64,000 nt of DNA. Source: Isoetes taiwanensis. Taxonomy: Eukaryota; Streptophyta; Lycopodiopsida; Isoetales; Isoetaceae. Below the pieces are notes generated by a model. The model was not told where the DNA came from. It ran no database searches and saw only the letters and a list, made by a program, of their open reading frames with translations. The stretch is taken from positions 1-64,000 of the forward strand of contig JAJEKV010000678.1 in assembly GCA_021234155.1 (NCBI GenBank), in the 5' to 3' direction. Shown here piece by piece: positions 23,038 through 32,975 of the stretch (positions are counted from its first letter, which is position 1; each line of letters opens with the position of its first letter). The translations under genes were made by a program, and so were the position numbers.

Positions 23038-25152
23038 ATGCCAGGGCAAGGAAATGCATTTTCTTGGGTTTTCATCATGAAGGGAAAGGGTACAAGAGTA
23101 ATGGATATCAGCACAAGAAAGGTAATTAAGAGTAGCAATGTCAAGTTTGATGAGTATGGGGTTATACATGATCTTGCAGATGCAGCTTTGGATGATAGAG
23201 ATCTCTTTCAAGATCAAACAGAATTGTGGCTAGAAATTCAAGAAGAATCTTCCGGGTCAAGGCCTCTAGAAATGTGTAATGGAGAGCATGAGAATGCGGA
23301 ACAATCAAGCTCTCAGATTCAAGGGGAAGGAAGTAGAAGGGAAGGAGATGGACAAGAAGAGATGGTAAATATGATGGAAAATCAACCACAAATGCAGCTT
23401 AGACGAAGTAACAGAGGTCATCATCCAACAGGCAGATGGTTAGAGTGGAAAAGGTCACAAGGATTTGCAGCATTAGCAAGCGTGAAACAGCAACAAGATT
23501 GGTTCGAAAACATACATGGTGTATGGTGGGAAAGTGATTTGGAAGAAAAGTGTGCATGGGAATGTTTCAAAGCAGAATTATTGGATCCACTCTCAGTAAA
23601 GGAAGCACTTACTGGGCCAGCAGCAAACAAATGGATGGATGCTATGCAGGAAGAAATACAAGCTATGGAGATGACCCATGCATGGGATCTAGTTGCACTT
23701 CCAAAAGGGAGAAAAGTAATAGGGTGTAAATGGGTGTTCAAACTGAAGCCAGCAAGTGATGGTATGCCAGAAAGGTATAGGGCCAGACTGGTGGCACAGG
23801 GTTTTTCTCAGCAACCAGGGATCGATTTTGATGAAACATTTTCACCAGTGGCAAAGATGACATCAATAAGGACAGTATTAGCTTTGGCAGCTCAAGAGGA
23901 CCTTGAAATTCATCAGATGGACGTAAAGACAGCATTCTTGAATGGGATACTAGAGGAAGAGATATATATGAAACAGCCAGAGGGATTTGAAGGGGAAAAG
24001 GGCAAAGTTTGTAGACTGAACAGAGCACTCTATGGTTTGAAACAGAGCCCAAGGACGTGGTATAATAGAATGGATACATTTCTGAAAAAGCATGGGTTTG
24101 TCAGATGCATAACTGAGTGGAATGTGTATTGCAAATGGGATAAACAGAAAATTGCTATGGTCATTGTGTATGTAGATGATTTGATTCTTGTAAGCAAGGG
24201 ACTTGAAGGCATCAAAGCTATAAAACAGGCCTTAAAATCTGAATTTCTAATGACAGATCTTGGGGAGATTCAAATGTGTTTGGGTCTGCAAATTCAAAGG
24301 GATAGAAGTAAGCGAATGTTGATACTGCATCAGGAAAAAGCTATACAGAAATTGTGCAGAAGATTTGGCATGAGAGAGTGCATGAAAAAGGCAACACCAG
24401 CAGCACTAAACGTGAAATTAAGCAAGGACATGGAGCCAAGCACAACGCTAGAGAAATTAGAAATGGAAAAGGTGCCATATAGGAATGCAGTAGGATGTTT
24501 GATGCATGTGATGGTGAGCACAAGGCCAGACATAGCACAAGCAGTTGGGGCTGTTAGTAGATTCATGCAAAATCCGGGGAAGCTTCACTGGAAGGCAGTA
24601 AAAAGGATAATAAGATATCTCCAGGGTACAGCTAGTCTGGGATTGAAATATGGACCAGATTCAAACTATCCTACAGTAAGGTTAGTATCATTTGTGGATG
24701 CAGATTGGGCCGGAGATCAGGACACGAGAAGGTCTACCACAGGATTCTGCATCATGCTGCATGGAGCAGCAGTTACTTGGACAAGTTCAAAGCAGACATC
24801 TGTAGCCTTATCATCCTGTGAAGCTGAATATGTAGCTACCTCAGCAGCAGTCAGAGAAACAGTTTGGTTAAGGCAGTTTTTGCATGAGATTGGATACAAA
24901 CAGGAGGATCCTACAGTAATTTATAATGACAATAGGAGCAGCATTGCATTGACAGAGAATCCAATCCATCACCGAAGATCCAAGCATATCTCCATCCACC
25001 ATCATTTTACCAGGGAAAAGGTAGCAGATCGAACAATTAGAATGGAATATTTGCCTACTGCAGAAATGCCAGCGGATCTGTTCACAAAACCTCTGGGTTC
25101 AGATAAGTTCGAAGAACACAGAAATACCTTAGGGCTAGATTCGTCTTTATAA
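23038..25152 (+). CDS. copia reverse transcriptase-RNase H (open for 704 codons)
   Basis: One open frame to a TAA at 25,150. After an acidic linker, the RT opens with MDAMQEEIQAMEMTHAWDLV and KWVFKLK. Catalytic motifs are the first Asp in MDVKTAFLNG (about 23,918-23,947), and YVDDL with both active-site Asp (24,169-24,183). The connection and RNase H follow: FVDADWAGD (about 24,691-24,717), SSCEAEYVA (about 24,811-24,837) and DNRSSIAL, with KHISIHHHF near the end. All expected RT/RNase H residues are present. The first part of the frame overlaps the integrase tail in another frame, so the natural protein is a fused polyprotein and this start is arbitrary. Confidence 0.9.
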   Translation: MPGQGNAFSWVFIMKGKGTRVMDISTRKVIKSSNVKFDEYGVIHDLADAALDDRDLFQDQTELWLEIQEESSGSRPLEMCNGEHENAEQSSSQIQGEGSRREGDGQEEMVNMMENQPQMQLRRSNRGHHPTGRWLEWKRSQGFAALASVKQQQDWFENIHGVWWESDLEEKCAWECFKAELLDPLSVKEALTGPAANKWMDAMQEEIQAMEMTHAWDLVALPKGRKVIGCKWVFKLKPASDGMPERYRARLVAQGFSQQPGIDFDETFSPVAKMTSIRTVLALAAQEDLEIHQMDVKTAFLNGILEEEIYMKQPEGFEGEKGKVCRLNRALYGLKQSPRTWYNRMDTFLKKHGFVRCITEWNVYCKWDKQKIAMVIVYVDDLILVSKGLEGIKAIKQALKSEFLMTDLGEIQMCLGLQIQRDRSKRMLILHQEKAIQKLCRRFGMRECMKKATPAALNVKLSKDMEPSTTLEKLEMEKVPYRNAVGCLMHVMVSTRPDIAQAVGAVSRFMQNPGKLHWKAVKRIIRYLQGTASLGLKYGPDSNYPTVRLVSFVDADWAGDQDTRRSTTGFCIMLHGAAVTWTSSKQTSVALSSCEAEYVATSAAVRETVWLRQFLHEIGYKQEDPTVIYNDNRSSIALTENPIHHRRSKHISIHHHFTREKVADRTIRMEYLPTAEMPADLFTKPLGSDKFEEHRNTLGLDSSL

Positions 25153-25166
25153 GCAGAAAGAGGGAG
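25153..25166 (+). promoter_or_regulatory. Polypurine tract
   Basis: GCAGAAAGAGGGAG abuts the 3' LTR. It would prime plus-strand DNA synthesis. Confidence 0.85.
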
Positions 25167-25380
25167 TGTTAAAATAGTTAAAGGATATTGTTCTGCTTTT
25201 AAAGAAAGTAGACGTTGAAAAACAAACCACAAATATGGTTACAGCTAATTATAGCTTCTTTGTAAGTATCTCTGTATATTAATAGAAGGTGGAGGCTAAT
25301 TTGGGACCACCTGATTCTTGCAATTCTTGCGTCCGTGTGGTGTCTCCGTGTGGTGTCTTGTGGAGCTATCAATTGTTTCA
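25167..25380 (+). repeat. 3' LTR of the copia element (214 bp)
   Basis: Identical to the 5' LTR by eye, and followed by the AAGCC duplication in the KH gene. Confidence 0.95.
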
Positions 25381-25849
25381 AAGCCAGCATTCTGGACACA
25401 TTTTCAAGCTCTGACAGAGGGCTTTTGGTGTGAGAAAATTTGTGGCAAGCAAAGAAACGGAGCTGCTCGTCGGAGTTGGGCAGATCTTTAAACAGACCCA
25501 ATTGCCTTGCTTGGAGTTTACTTATCTCCACGAATCGGACCCCTTTTGCAGCGATTTCTTCTCCTTTCGTTGCGCAGCAGAGCACCGACCATGGTGGCTG
25601 ATGCCCTTTGGCTGTGCTCAGATAATTAATCACAATGTTTTCTATCATAAGCCTTACCTTTTCCACTGCTTGATCAGATGTTCCTCTGATCAGGAATTGG
25701 CCCCTTTCACTGTATCGATTCTCTGGAAGAATCTGCACAGTGATTATGCCCGGCGCGGCCTTGAGCTTCTGAAGATTGCTTCCTTTCTTTCCAATCACAC
25801 GACCCATTGCAGCGTTGGGCACTTCCACCACCTTTCGCTTCTCCGCCAT
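25381..25849 (-). pseudogene. KH-domain protein gene, 5' part
   Basis: The ATG at 25,849 opens MAEKRKVVEVPNAAMGRVIG, followed by KKGSNLQKLKAAPG. This is a textbook KH core: the G-x-x-G loop is GKKG, followed by the variable-loop strand and FLIRGTSDQAVEKVRLMIEN. KH domains bind single-stranded RNA or DNA. After residue 75 the protein continues without recognisable motifs to ELENVSRMLA, where the copia element interrupts it. The AAGCC at 25,381-25,385 is one copy of the target duplication. Rejoined, the gene would encode about 470 residues in one exon. Promoter elements upstream of 25,849 were not identified. Confidence 0.75.
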
Positions 25850-26390
25850 AGCCAGCTCTGTTTTTTTTTTTCGAAGGAATTTGTCTCATGACGCTCCTTT
25901 TATGACGTTTCAACGGCTTACAACCAATAAAATAATGCCACGTACATACTATTATCATACAAAACATTACATCCTAATATACGGCCATTAGTCTAATATA
26001 TAGCCGTGATGATAATTATCATACAAAAAGTCACATCCTATTAGCCGTAATTAATATACGACCATTTGCAGATGGTCATGAATCATGATACGCAAATACG
26101 GTTTTTTACGACTTTCTCGCCCTAACTCATGACTAGTGTTATTACTGTTGAAGGTGCCAGCATGGACGTTTTTACGGCTCTGATAATTTCTCGCCTATAC
26201 AATAAACCTGGAACAAAACATTTAAATCTTTGACATGTTATAGCCACACAAAAAGAAACTGCACGGCCTTTTCGTGGGCTTTGCCATTTAAGGCTGGCTA
26301 TAACATGCCCATGTCCGACATTTACAGCGTTAGCTATAATACGTCTAAATGTATGAGTCGTAATTGTAAAGTTGGGGTAAACTAGCACAA
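25850..26390. other. Upstream of the KH gene; no gene seen
   Basis: AT-rich with recurring 'catcctaatatacgg' and 'tcatacaaaa' words. The stretch 26,330-26,385 recurs diverged at 50,233-50,283, so part of it is dispersed repeat. Confidence 0.4.
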
Positions 26391-26395
26391 AAAGA

Positions 26396-26513
26396 GGTTA
26401 GGACTTTCAAGGGTGGGCACCATGGGAATAATTGCTACCAGGTGAAGGTCTGGAGGTTAGGACTTTCAAGGGTGGGCACCATGGGAATAATTGCTATCAC
26501 CTCAAGGTCTGGC
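26396..26513. repeat. 59-bp tandem duplication
   Basis: The unit starting GGTTAGGACTTTCAAGGGTG occurs at 26,396-26,454 and again at 26,455-26,513. The copies differ only near the end (accaggtgaa versus atcacctcaa). Confidence 0.9.
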
Positions 26514-26625
26514 TTACAACTTTGATGAAGTTGTGTGTCCCCATAGATATACAATCTCTAGTTATTGAAAGTCTATATGAAAAGAACATGTATACATATT
26601 AATTATGGGAAATACACAATGCTTG

Positions 26626-27042
26626 TTAAACTACAGCAGTTAAGAAGAGGTTTATGTGACGTATGGAACATAATAAATGAAGCCCTTCCCTCTCCATCGC
26701 CTTAATGTAAGTTGAAGTAAAGGTGAATAATATGAGGTGTGCATAAACCTCAGCCATGGTTTTTTTCTGGTAGAGTAAATACTTACCTAGTTGCGTTTCA
26801 AATTGAAGAGAATACCCATCTGGCATAGATTTAAGATCTATTAAACCACGCTGGATATGATCTGCATATAAAGCAGGCCCAGATGATCCATGAACCAAAA
26901 CACTTTTCTGATACTCCAACGAGCTGGAAGCCAGCATTCTGGAGACATTTTCAAGCTCTGACAGAGGCCGTTTGGTGTGATTTGGGAACGAATCTTGAGA
27001 GGAGAAAACTTGAGAACTGGATGGCATTATAACATCCTGCAT
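26626..27042 (-). pseudogene. Partial paralogue of the KH gene carrying the empty copia target site
   Basis: About 26,745-26,980 encodes PLSELENVSRMLASSSLEYQ and SDLKSMPDGYSLQFE-like sequence almost identical to the KH gene. At 26,928-26,946 it has a single AAGCC (CTGGAAGCCAGCATTCTGG) where the KH gene has the 4.8-kb element. The 5' side reads QDVIMPSSSQVFSSQDSF after a plausible splice acceptor ('aaatgcag|gatg' on the minus strand), so the donor copy may have had introns. Homology stops after KKTMAE. Too short to be functional. Confidence 0.75.
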
Positions 27043-27275
27043 TTATGCATTGTTAAAAATCAGTATTTTTAAGGATTTACTCTATACAATTGTGTAGAAC
27101 ACGCAACTACTGGAATAATATAGGAAAATTAGACATGGAAGAAAACGCAAGGACGATGGAGAAACAATAGCATTGAATAGTAGCCTCTTGCATATGGGAC
27201 TGATTCTCCATTTACTCCAAACCATGGCATCTCCAAATTTTGGTCCTTAATATACAAACCATAACAGATATAACT

Positions 27276-28760
27276 AGCTATTTGTGATTTTGGAGGAATC
27301 GATGCCTTTTGTGTCTGTTATCGCATTTATGAACATGTAACAAACTGTGGCGATGAGAGTATTTTCAAATGTACATTTGTCAAAAATGAGGACAAATTTG
27401 TGTGACATTTTTATATGCACATCAATTTCTAATCAACATGAAAAGGATGTTAAAACATTTTACCGGTAGATGTGGTTTGAGCTATGTCAAGAATATTGTA
27501 GAATAGCTTCGAGTGTTTGCGGGGTACTATGTCCAAGTATAAAATAAAAAATAGTTGCCTTCCTTATAGCTCCAACAATATCAGTTCTCTATTCTATTCT
27601 ATTCGTGTTTTCTTCCATGTATATATAAAAATATGTGTAACTTGCTCTGAACGTCAATTCGAAAATAAACAGTTCACATATCTTTGCAAATAGAACTGGT
27701 GCTTCGGTGCTTATCATCTGCAAAATAAGAGAGAGAGGCAGTTAATCCCAAGTATGGCTCTTGAACTTCATATCCATCACCCACTAGTTAAGACTAGTGT
27801 ACTACTCATAATGATTGAAAAAGAGAACTTTGCCCCGAACTACAGATGTTTCCTTAAACCATTGCTTATTTCTCTGGGGATGCACTTATACAAAAGGGGG
27901 TATCCCATGTGCATGCAGAGGGTGCCCGAAAACACCCATGTATACGATTTTTTGAAAGGCAAATTCGAGCCCTTCTATACAAAGTTTACCCTAAATATTG
28001 CCAAAAAACCCCCTAACTCATATGTATATGTGTAAAAGTGGGCCAATCCCTCCCCTCAGGCAGATTGTATGGCATCCATAGTGAATCCCCCTTGGCTTAT
28101 TTCCATACTCATCATATTTATGAATTTGAAAATGCAGTTTTGAACCTTCTCCTAATCTGCACATTACAAAGGAGTACCATGTTGGAGAAAATTATGAGAA
28201 TACCTTTAAGTTTCTTGGTTTTTTCAACTTATTATAAGAGGTATTAAAATCCAATCTGAGGCTAAAGCTGCTTTCATGATACAACTTCAATTTCTAATTC
28301 AAGGAAACAGATCCTCAAAATTGCAAATTTCACTGGTGGCAGTAGGGGGCCAACTTTATACTGCAGGAATCCAAGGACACTGACAATGAAGAGCACCTCA
28401 TCTTCAAATGTCCTATTTATTATAAACTTTATCTGTTGTCTCTTTAAAGCTAGAATAAAAGATTAATGAACCAAGATTAAGGAAATGAGGTAAAAGAGAT
28501 ACAGAACTAACTTAAAGACAAGATTATCATATGGGAACAATACATCCCATGCTAGTACATCTCATGTCGTTGTTTCACTTGATAGCATAACGTATAAACG
28601 TTTATCAAAAGGTTGTATTGCCTCATACATAAACCGTTTGCCAGTAGAAGTGCAATAGAACTCCGATCAAAGTTGATTAGACGTTGCAGATAATATGTTC
28701 CATGTGTACTGCCAAGTAGAACTTGATTAGACATTTTTAAAAACAGATAAAGAGCTCCCG
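27276..28760. repeat. 1.5-kb segment duplicated at 53.3-54.8 kb
   Basis: Starts 'agctatttgtgattttggag' and runs colinearly with 53,297-54,795: 'gaatattgtagaatagctt', 'cttcggtgcttatcatctgc', the MITE, and 'ttgtattgcctcatacat'. Divergence is modest, with small indels. Neither copy has a supported gene. Confidence 0.85.
27873..28095. mobile_element. hAT-like MITE, 223 bp, TSD CTTATTTC
   Basis: Flanked by CTTATTTC at 27,865-27,872 and 28,096-28,103. The left end is TCTGGGGATGCACTT; the right end inverse is CCAAGGGGGATTCAC, so the imperfect terminal repeat is about 14 bp. An 8-bp duplication with CAGGGG-like ends fits hAT. Internal landmarks are GGGGGTATCCCATGTG and AAAACACCC. Not coding. Confidence 0.7.
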
Positions 28761-28784
28761 TGCATTACCAAGTAGAACTTGAAA

Positions 28785-28980
28785 TTATACTCTCCACATC
28801 TGGCCATTGTCTATGACAACCATGTGCCCTTTATCTTGAACAGAAGTACATTGCTCCAGCTCCTTCCTCTCCTGTAGTTCCAAGCCCTCACAATAGACAT
28901 CCTCAACAGTATGTGGAAAGTTACCTTCCAGCTTAACCTCCAAGTCTTCTGGCAAGATAAGTGTTTGCTTTTTATTTCTA
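28785..28980 (-). pseudogene. Orphan exon-like fragment of an unidentified gene
   Basis: A minus-strand frame reads KQTLILPEDLEVKLEGNFPH and CEGLELQERKELEQCTSVQD, ending NGQMWRV and TAA at 28,785-28,787. A splice-acceptor-like 'gagcttttag' precedes it. The acidic, codon-biased sequence looks like a genuine terminal exon. No upstream exon was found. It lies just beyond the edge of the 1.5-kb duplicated segment. Confidence 0.35.
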
Positions 28981-31140
28981 AAAGCTCAGAAGGTAGTCAA
29001 TCCCAAGCATTTAGTCTGGAACCGTTAGCTAGGAATCCTTGCCAAAAGGAAAGACTCCAAATGCATAATGTCCAACTCATCTCTCTAAAATCTGTTTCAG
29101 CAGATTAAAAAAAACTTTGCTTTTTGTTGTGTCCCTATTTATAGCACAACACAGCCGAAATCTCCTTGAATTTAGAAAGCCTATATGACCAAGTCCCAGA
29201 TACATGCATTACCATGTGGGATGAAATAAAAGAAGATAGAAAGATGTTTATTAAAATAACTGGCAGCTTTTATACAAATCCCTTCCAATATTCACATAAA
29301 GTAAGGTACTATAAAAGCACTCAAGATTCTATATGAAAAATTATTAGGGCAATCTTCTCCACAAATCCTTCTATTTTTTGCATGTACTCTTATGCCTGCT
29401 CTGGTAGGACACTGCACAAGATGCCATTTATTAAAAAAGAACAGTTACACAGACAATACTACATTTATAATTTTCTTTGCTGACAACCCATATCACAGTC
29501 ATTGAGATAAGTCAACATAGATCTAATTCCCGTGAACTTAGATGCTTCATGCTATTGAATATCACAACTTATCTTCTGCAACACAAAGACCATAAAAATC
29601 AAATTTCAGCTTGCCCCATATTGATGAAGCAATATGACATGCAATGTCCATTATAACATTCAAAACACAAGGAAATAGAACTGAATTGGACGTCTGTAAG
29701 GGCACCTAGGGAATACCCTTAGGATTTCAATAGTCTAATAAGTTGTTATGAAGCATTGGAAAGTAAAATATATTGTTGTAGAATTGCACATTTCCCGAGC
29801 TCCTAACTATCATGATCACAATTTTATATGTAATAGCTGAAATGGCATTCACTAGCGAAATCATCAACCAATAGAATTGATGCATACCATTTCATTGTCA
29901 TTGACATCTAATAGCTGGATGGCTCAGCCACAATGTTTAGCCCCAGATTTGGATCCAGTTTTCTATAACTCAGGGCATTCTGGCCTTCCCATAACTTAAA
30001 GCAAGGCATGTGGGAAAAGGACTTGAGAGGTTTTCTAATGCAGATTCAACAATATCTAAAGTTATATTTACCTCATCCAATCATTTTCTGAGTTCTAATT
30101 CCCAGTTTATAATTTATCCATGACAACTTAAGCAAAACAAAGCAATTGCAAATTATAAGCATATGAATCGAAAATTATCTGAAGAAGTAGCCCATGATAT
30201 ATGGGTTTTTTATATGAGTTGGGGGCAAAACTCAGCCTATGTTTGGATAGATATGCAAACCTTGTATTTTAGCTCAAAGATCTTCTTGAAAACTCGAGAA
30301 TGGCCTACGGGATGCGGTCCATATCATTTTAATGCTCCACATCATGCAAAACTGGATTTATTCAAGACTGCTCCAGTTCCAGCATAAAACAATCTTCGAT
30401 TCTTCCTCACAACCTCTTCCTTTCCGCATTCTGATTCTCCATGCACATGAAAACTAAAGAAGGAAAAAAGATGGTGCTGACATCACCAATATGCCATTCG
30501 GGCTTCTTTGCATACTCATCATCGAGTTTAAATTCAGCCTTGTTCAAAGCCGGTAACGATTAGGTAGACATAATCCATATTCAACACTATCGGAGCAGAC
30601 GCTTGGCAATTTTTGAGATATCGATTTTTGATAGCGTGCCATGCCACGTGGATACCTTGGAATTGCAAGAATTCTTACACCTCGGGTTAGGCAAGCTTGC
30701 TAGAAAAATTCAGGCCACAAAGCCAATTATGTCGTGCCATGTGGCCAATCTTCTTTTAAAGAACTAGGAATGGTGCCCAGCATTGCTGGGCATAAGCTAA
30801 GAACCTGTAAATGATACACTATAGCAATGAGAGAATAACCTAAAATTCGACACTGTGTCATTTGCTCTACTCCGCTTTTACCTCACTTTTTTTCTCCCTT
30901 TTCCTAGTTTTCCTTACACGTGTCCTTTTTTGGGTTGCCCCTAGGGGGCAAACTCTTGTTTATGTGGGCTTTTGGGATATCCTAGGTATATGCTGGAATA
31001 TACCTAGGATAAGGCCGCGGACTCTCTACGCCATTGTTGCTCAAGGGGTGGTGTAGGAACTGGTTAAACCCTGGCACCACCAAGCATTAGAGCCGAGGTC
31101 CATAAGTGGGTGTGGGTACCGGTGTTGGTGTTCGGGTGCT
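28981..31140. other. 2.1 kb with no recognisable gene
   Basis: AT-rich, with no coding frame supported by motif or composition; the 74-codon frame at 30,163 is probably chance. It contains one short palindrome at 30,978-31,011. Confidence 0.45.
30978..31011. repeat. Perfect 14-bp inverted repeat
   Basis: TATCCTAGGTATAT, loop GCTGGA, then ATATACCTAGGATA. It could form a hairpin. No U-run follows, so it is not terminator-like. Confidence 0.8.
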
Positions 31141-31144
31141 GGTC

Positions 31145-31354
31145 CGGAGAGTTGCTAATGGCGCATATGAATGCATCGGCCTCAGATTGCGGTTCATTAC
31201 ATCAAGAAGATTGCGGTTCGAGGATGACAAGACCCCGAATAGTCTTTCATAAGGTACACGAATAAAAATACGGTGTCATCAAATAAGTTGTGACTTGATC
31301 ATTCATGATATCTCCTTGATGTTTTGTGTAGATATGCGATTTGGCGATTAAGCA
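31145..31354 (+). pseudogene. Duplicated gene fragment, copy A, 5' portion (before the LTR element)
   Basis: Colinear with 45,084-45,290 of copy B: 'gagttgctaatggc', then an exon-like segment, splice donor AAG|GTACAC (31,254), about 75 bases of intron, and acceptor GTGTAG|ATATGC (about 31,331). The exon in copy B encodes FITSKKIAQEDDKTRIVFHK. The long LTR element begins right after this portion. Confidence 0.6.
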
Positions 31355-32962
31355 GACGTTTCCAACACAAAAGATACCGGTCCCCGGACGATATCAGATT
31401 GTCTCACACGCCGCACGCCACTCCAACCGACGGGTACCGACGTAGAAGCGGTGAGTAGCCCTAGGGGCAACTTGCTAGGTATGTGCATTTTCTTATTAAT
31501 GTGCACATGCACATTTATTAAGGTGCACACATTTCCATGTGGGCACATTTAGGTGCACACATTTCCATGTAGGCACATTTGGCCACCTAGCCATTAAAGG
31601 CAGTGGGCCCATTTCCATTATCCCACATGCCTAAAGGGATAATTGGAAACCCTAAGCCCCAACCCTTGCCTATTTAAGTAGAGAAACCCTAACTTGCCAT
31701 TTTTCGTCCCTAGGGTTTTAGAGCTCTGCTTTGGTCGCTCTATGAGTCAAAACCGCCTCCCGCACTGGCCCCGAGAGAATGGCACCATTAGTTTCCCCTT
31801 GATTCGAAAGCAGTTCCAGTAGGATGGTCAACTCAGTCAGGAGGAGCAACTCATGGATCGGGGTATGTAGTCCATTTAATGGTCTAAACCGCTTTTCCGG
31901 CCATTGTATCGAGGTTTAGCCTATTAAATCGCCTTTAGCAGCTATCTAGATCTCTAGATGAGTAGATACTGGACTCTAACTAAAGAACCTAACTCTATGA
32001 TATAGATTAGATCTATGTTCTTTAGTTCTTCCGCAGGATGTATATGGATGATGTATCTCCTCGGAACTCCTTTGTATTGGGAAGGGGGTAGAGACCAAGC
32101 TTGGTAGTAGATGCTCCTAGATTAGCCTCTAGCACACCATAGATTCGGCTCAGGTACAAGAACCACACCCGGGTTGTGGGTGAAGGGGCCGACCTGGCTA
32201 AGAAGGAGGTTCGTGTTCTCGACTCTTGAACGATCCCTCCGGGTGTGTAAGGCCTTACCTGGGGATCATTGTGACTAGGTCTAATGGCTTACCACCGAGT
32301 GTGGGTAAGGCATGGGCTCGACACTGCGGAAGTGGTGTTCATGACTTTCCAGTGGGTTCAGTCGAATACGGGCAAAGGCCCTCTAGTCACCTTTGAGTCA
32401 AAGATGTAGATCTCTCGAGGGGAGTGATCCCTACCGCCCCATCGAACCGGATGATGACTCCCGTGAATAGCCCTTTGGCTATGCATCCGGCTGGCTACAG
32501 TCCAGTCCCGACACTTTTCAGCCTACTCGCAAAGTGTGCAATGAGGGGCGGATGGAGTGGACAACCCTATGCCATGTTCTTATGCCGCCCAAATCCATTG
32601 CCATGAATTCTGCCTGCAATGAACTCACGGAGACCCAAGCCGCCCCACCATCCCTTTGAGTCTGAGCCTTGGGTAGGATTCCCTATGTGATGTGCTGATC
32701 CTTGTCTATGCAGATATGTGGCGGACCATCCTTCGTGGTGGTCATATGATGTTGATGTATGTACCATCGACATGTATGTTTACGCCCGGCAGCCTAGGTA
32801 GGCCCCGAGGGAGACAGGTAAAGGACCCTTCATTCTTCCCAATCGAACTCTTCAAGGTTGCGTTGATACGCGGAGGGCCCTATATTAGCATGGAGCTGGT
32901 ATGGGGATGAACTCCTGTTTGTATACGGTGAGTGCACCGTGATATGAGTAGGGGACGCCACA
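31355..32962 (+). repeat. 5' LTR (about 1.61 kb)
   Basis: Matches 41,187-42,801 along its length, with many small indels. It contains a 30-bp tandem unit AGGTGCACACATTTCCATGT (31,520-31,580), plant telo-box words AAACCCTAA, and a probable TATA box TATTTAAG at 31,671 in 'gcctatttaagtagag'. Confidence 0.85.
31671..31678 (+). promoter_or_regulatory. Probable TATA box of the 5' LTR promoter
   Basis: TATTTAAG with an AAACCCTAA telo-box on each side (31,647 and 31,685). The same arrangement recurs in the 3' LTR at 41,514. Transcription start would be about 30 bases downstream. Confidence 0.5.
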
Positions 32963-32964
32963 GC

Positions 32965-32975
32965 TGGTATCGAGC
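32965..32975 (+). promoter_or_regulatory. Primer-binding site, tRNA-iMet (one base short)
   Basis: TGGTATCGAGC lies two bases after the LTR end. It equals TGGTATCAGAGC with the A of a CAG missing, so either a mutation or a consensus error at a CHG site. Confidence 0.75.

Larger units (their letters stand above)
20541..25380 (+). mobile_element. Ty1/copia LTR retrotransposon, 4,840 bp, inserted in the KH gene
   Basis: The two LTRs are identical by eye, start TG and end CA. Target duplication AAGCC lies at 20,536-20,540 and 25,381-25,385. Inside are a primer site, one polyprotein reading frame for gag-protease, a damaged integrase, intact reverse transcriptase-RNase H, and a polypurine tract. 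The integrase-before-RT order makes it copia rather than gypsy. The insertion is antiparallel to the host gene. Identical LTRs imply a recent insertion. Confidence 0.95.

Noticed and set aside
24330-24566. Minus-strand frames opposite reverse transcriptase
   Set aside because: Antisense shadows of the intact RT-RNase H frame.
30978-31011. Intrinsic terminator
   Set aside because: Hairpin is AT-rich with no T-run after it, and bacterial-type terminators are not expected here.
31647-31695. Interstitial telomere repeat
   Set aside because: Only single AAACCCTAA words flank the TATA-like box in each LTR; these are telo-box promoter elements, not a telomeric array.
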